A DNA stretch of 7,725 bases from assembly GCA_013361745.1 (NCBI GenBank), contig JABFXM010000314.1, forward strand, positions 1-7,725, read 5' to 3'. Source of the stretch: Gemmatimonadaceae bacterium (GTDB lineage Bacteria > Gemmatimonadota > Gemmatimonadetes > Gemmatimonadales > Gemmatimonadaceae). A program made the position numbers and the translations under genes. This document shows, one piece after another, positions 5,808 through 7,725 of the stretch; the stretch's first letter is position 1; the number at the start of each line of letters is the position of its first letter. The notes beneath the pieces are model-generated. The model ran no database searches. It saw nothing but the letters and a program-made list of their open reading frames with translations, and was not told the origin of the DNA.

Positions 5808-7550
5808 GTGCTACTCCCGAAGCTCGCAACGACCCTGAGGTCGTACGACCGGCGACAGTTCGGCCAGGACGTCGTCGCAGGAATCATCGTCGGCATCGTC
5901 GCCATTCCGCTCGCCATCGCCTTCGCGATCGCGAGCGGCGTCACCCCGGACCGCGGACTGTGGACCGCGATCGTCGCGGGGTTTCTCATCTCCGCCCTCG
6001 GCGGCTCGCGCGTGCAGATCGGCGGCCCCACCGGCGCGTTTGTCGTCATCGTCTACGGCATCGTCCAGAAGTACGGGATCGACGGGCTGACCGTGGCGAC
6101 GCTCATGGCGGGCGTCCTGCTCGTGATCATGGGCGTCGCGAAGCTCGGCAGCATCATCAAGTTCATTCCGCATCCGCTGATCACCGGGTTCACGAGCGGG
6201 ATCGCCGTGATCATCTTCTCGAGCCAGGTGAAGGACCTCCTCGGGCTGCGCATGGGCGCGGTGCCGGCGGAGTTCATCGCGAAGTGGGAGGCGTTCGCGG
6301 CCAACGCGGGATCGTTCAACCCCGCCGCGGTCACTGTCGCCGCGCTCACGCTCGCGATCATTCTCGTCTGGCCGCGCATCAACCGGCGCATCCCCGGACC
6401 GTTCGTCGCGCTGATCGTCGTCACAGTGGTGTCGCAGCTGATGCACCTCCCGGTCGAGACGATCGGCAGCCGCTTCGGCGCGCTCACCGCGTCCGTCCCG
6501 CATCCGCGGCTTCCGCATGTCGGCTGGAGCGCGATCGCGGGACTCGCGGGTCCGGCGTTCACCATCGCGGCGCTCGCGGCGATCGAGTCGCTGCTCTCCG
6601 CGGTCGTCGCCGACGGGATGATCGGCGGGCATCATCGCTCGAACATGGAGCTCGTCGCGCAGGGGATCGCGAACATCGCGTCACCGCTCTTGGGCGGGAT
6701 CCCGGCGACGGGCGCGATCGCGCGCACCGCGACGAACGTCAAGAACGGCGGCCGCACGCCCGTCGCGGGGATGATGCACGCCGTCACCCTGCTCCTCGTG
6801 ACACTCGTCTTCGGGCGCTGGGTCGCGACGATCCCGCTCGCGACTCTGGCGGCGATCCTCGTCGTCGTCTCGTACCACATGAGCGAGTGGCGGAACTTCC
6901 GCGCCGAGCTGCGCTCGCCGAAGAGCGACATCGTCGTGCTGCTCACGACCTTCGGCCTGACGGTGCTCGTCGACCTCACCGTCGCGATCGCGGTCGGGAT
7001 GGTGCTCGCGGCCTTCCTCTTCATCCGGCGGATGGCGGAGGTCACCAACGTCAGCGCGATTCGCGCGCAGCTCGACGAGGGACACGACGAAGAGGAGCGC
7101 GACCCGAACTGGGTGCTCCGCCGCCAGATCCCGCGGGGCGTCGACGTCTACGAGATCAACGGCCCCTTCTTCTTCGGCGCCGCGGAGCAGTTCAAGGACA
7201 CGATCGGTCAGGTGGCGAACGTTCCGAAGGTGCTCGTCATCCGCATGCGCAACGTGCTCGCGCTCGACTCCACGGGGATGCACGCGCTGCGCGAGGTCGT
7301 GCACCGCAGCCGCCGCGACGGCAGCACGGTGCTCCTCTCCGACGTCCACATGCAGCCGCTCGTCGCGCTCACCGGCTCGCCGATCCTCGAGGAGATCGGC
7401 GCCGAGAACCTCTTCGGCAACATCGACGACGCGCTCAATCGCGCCCGCGAGATCCTCGGGCTGCCGCGCGTCGCACCCCCGCCCGGCGCGACACCGACGG
7501 TGGCGCGCGAGACCCCCGCGGGCGGGATCCCGGTCGTCGCGAAGCGGTAA
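5808..7550 (+). CDS. SulP family inorganic anion transporter with STAS domain
   Basis: The product has 580 residues from GTG 5808 and sits in the inner membrane. Residues about 18-408 are the SulP (SLC26-type) transport domain, with roughly 12 hydrophobic segments. Visible signatures are the start DVVAGIIVGIVAIPLAIAFA (21-40), RVQIGGPTGAFVVIVYGI (68-85), and the region about 260-320 containing ESLLSAVVADG, NMELVAQGIAN, PLLGGIPATGAIART and the TPVAG end. Residues about 443-548 form a cytoplasmic STAS domain with ALDSTGMHAL (485-494); D487-S488 corresponds to the conserved Asp-Ser loop of SpoIIAA-like domains. A Pro/Ala-rich tail (about 553-575) follows. Characterised SulP proteins carry sulfate, bicarbonate, dicarboxylates or other anions, usually with H+ or Na+; this sequence alone does not settle the substrate, and no carbonic anhydrase or sulfur gene is adjacent. 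GTG 5808 gives the family-like N-terminus LLPKLATTLRSYDRRQF; the frame upstream is closed by TGA 5757. Confidence 0.95.
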   Translation: MLLPKLATTLRSYDRRQFGQDVVAGIIVGIVAIPLAIAFAIASGVTPDRGLWTAIVAGFLISALGGSRVQIGGPTGAFVVIVYGIVQKYGIDGLTVATLMAGVLLVIMGVAKLGSIIKFIPHPLITGFTSGIAVIIFSSQVKDLLGLRMGAVPAEFIAKWEAFAANAGSFNPAAVTVAALTLAIILVWPRINRRIPGPFVALIVVTVVSQLMHLPVETIGSRFGALTASVPHPRLPHVGWSAIAGLAGPAFTIAALAAIESLLSAVVADGMIGGHHRSNMELVAQGIANIASPLLGGIPATGAIARTATNVKNGGRTPVAGMMHAVTLLLVTLVFGRWVATIPLATLAAILVVVSYHMSEWRNFRAELRSPKSDIVVLLTTFGLTVLVDLTVAIAVGMVLAAFLFIRRMAEVTNVSAIRAQLDEGHDEEERDPNWVLRRQIPRGVDVYEINGPFFFGAAEQFKDTIGQVANVPKVLVIRMRNVLALDSTGMHALREVVHRSRRDGSTVLLSDVHMQPLVALTGSPILEEIGAENLFGNIDDALNRAREILGLPRVAPPPGATPTVARETPAGGIPVVAKR

Positions 7551-7612
7551 CGGAGCCCCCGGGGCGAGCGCAACCGCTGCCCGACGCGGCCGCGAGAGTG
7601 TAGGTTTCCGGT

Positions 7613-7637
7613 CCAGACGGACTCCTCGTCCGCCTGG
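7613..7637 (+). terminator. Imperfect hairpin downstream of SulP
   Basis: CCAGACGGAC (7613-7622) and GTCCGCCTGG (7628-7637) form a 10-bp stem with one A-C mismatch and a 5-base loop, 62 bases after the SulP stop. No T-tract follows. It is a candidate 3'-end hairpin for the SulP transcript; nothing else in the gap looks like a terminator. Confidence 0.35.
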
Positions 7638-7725
7638 CCCGCGTCGTGTGGGTCGAGCCCCCCTCCCCCGATCTGAGGAGAATCTCGAGAGTCTTCGCCG
7701 TCCGCGCGCTCGCTGTGGCGATCGC

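Noticed and set aside
7555..7565. GCCCC-C-GGGGC palindrome just after the SulP stop as a terminator
   Set aside because: The arms are separated by only one base, so a hairpin could form only by opening inner pairs, leaving a very short stem; no T-tract follows.
5714..7603. A 629-codon plus-strand frame longer than SulP itself
   Set aside because: Its translation is dominated by Arg, Ala, His and Asp with no domain motifs. It overlaps SulP, whose transporter and STAS signatures are unambiguous; long alternative frames are expected in DNA this rich in G and C.
1..7725. tRNA, rRNA, CRISPR, insertion sequence or defence-system content
   Set aside because: No direct-repeat array, cloverleaf-like segment, transposase motif or terminal inverted repeats were seen; the window is almost fully accounted for by the six protein genes.

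Overview
The window is GC-rich DNA (clearly well above 60% by eye, with strong G/C preference at third codon positions) from a bacterium with a diderm-type envelope. The gene content is a purH of standard bacterial type, a DUF2723 membrane protein of the kind abundant in Bacteroidota and relatives, a plastocyanin-like lipoprotein with a CxxH(x6)M copper loop, and a signal peptide ending in ..LAAQ. Together with the base composition this fits Gemmatimonadota or a neighbouring phylum best. That placement is inference: no rRNA or other marker is present.

Layout. (1) 1-230, plus: the C-terminal end of an M42-type metallo-aminopeptidase whose start lies outside the window. (2) 253-1782, plus: complete purH, last two steps of de novo IMP synthesis, 22 bases after the peptidase and probably co-transcribed with it. 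(3) 1783-1852: short gap with a strong GC hairpin. (4) 1853-4144, plus: a 763-residue DUF2723 (GT-C-like) polytopic membrane protein with a large soluble C-terminal domain. (5) 4152-4188: a perfect 16-bp hairpin between convergent genes, likely a two-way terminator. (6) 4181-4600, minus: small secreted cupredoxin lipoprotein with a strong ribosome binding site and a structured leader (4601-4763). (7) 4764-5606, minus: PAP2-superfamily phosphatase with an N-terminal signal or anchor segment. (8) 5607-5807: divergent intergenic region, including a canonical Shine-Dalgarno followed by an ATG-TGA start-stop pair. (9) 5808-7550, plus: SulP anion transporter with a C-terminal STAS domain. (10) 7551-7725: non-coding tail with one imperfect hairpin and perhaps the first codons of another gene.

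The genes do not form one obvious pathway. The left part is housekeeping (peptide turnover, purine synthesis). The remainder is envelope-associated: a putative glycosyltransferase-fold membrane protein, an exported copper protein, a lipid- or isoprenoid-type phosphatase and an anion transporter. No mobile element, tRNA, rRNA, CRISPR array or defence system was found, and I do not see a clear previously undescribed multi-gene system. The points most worth checking are the SulP start region (AUG-UGA under a perfect ribosome binding site), the hairpin that contains the cupredoxin stop codon, and the alternative hairpins in the cupredoxin leader.
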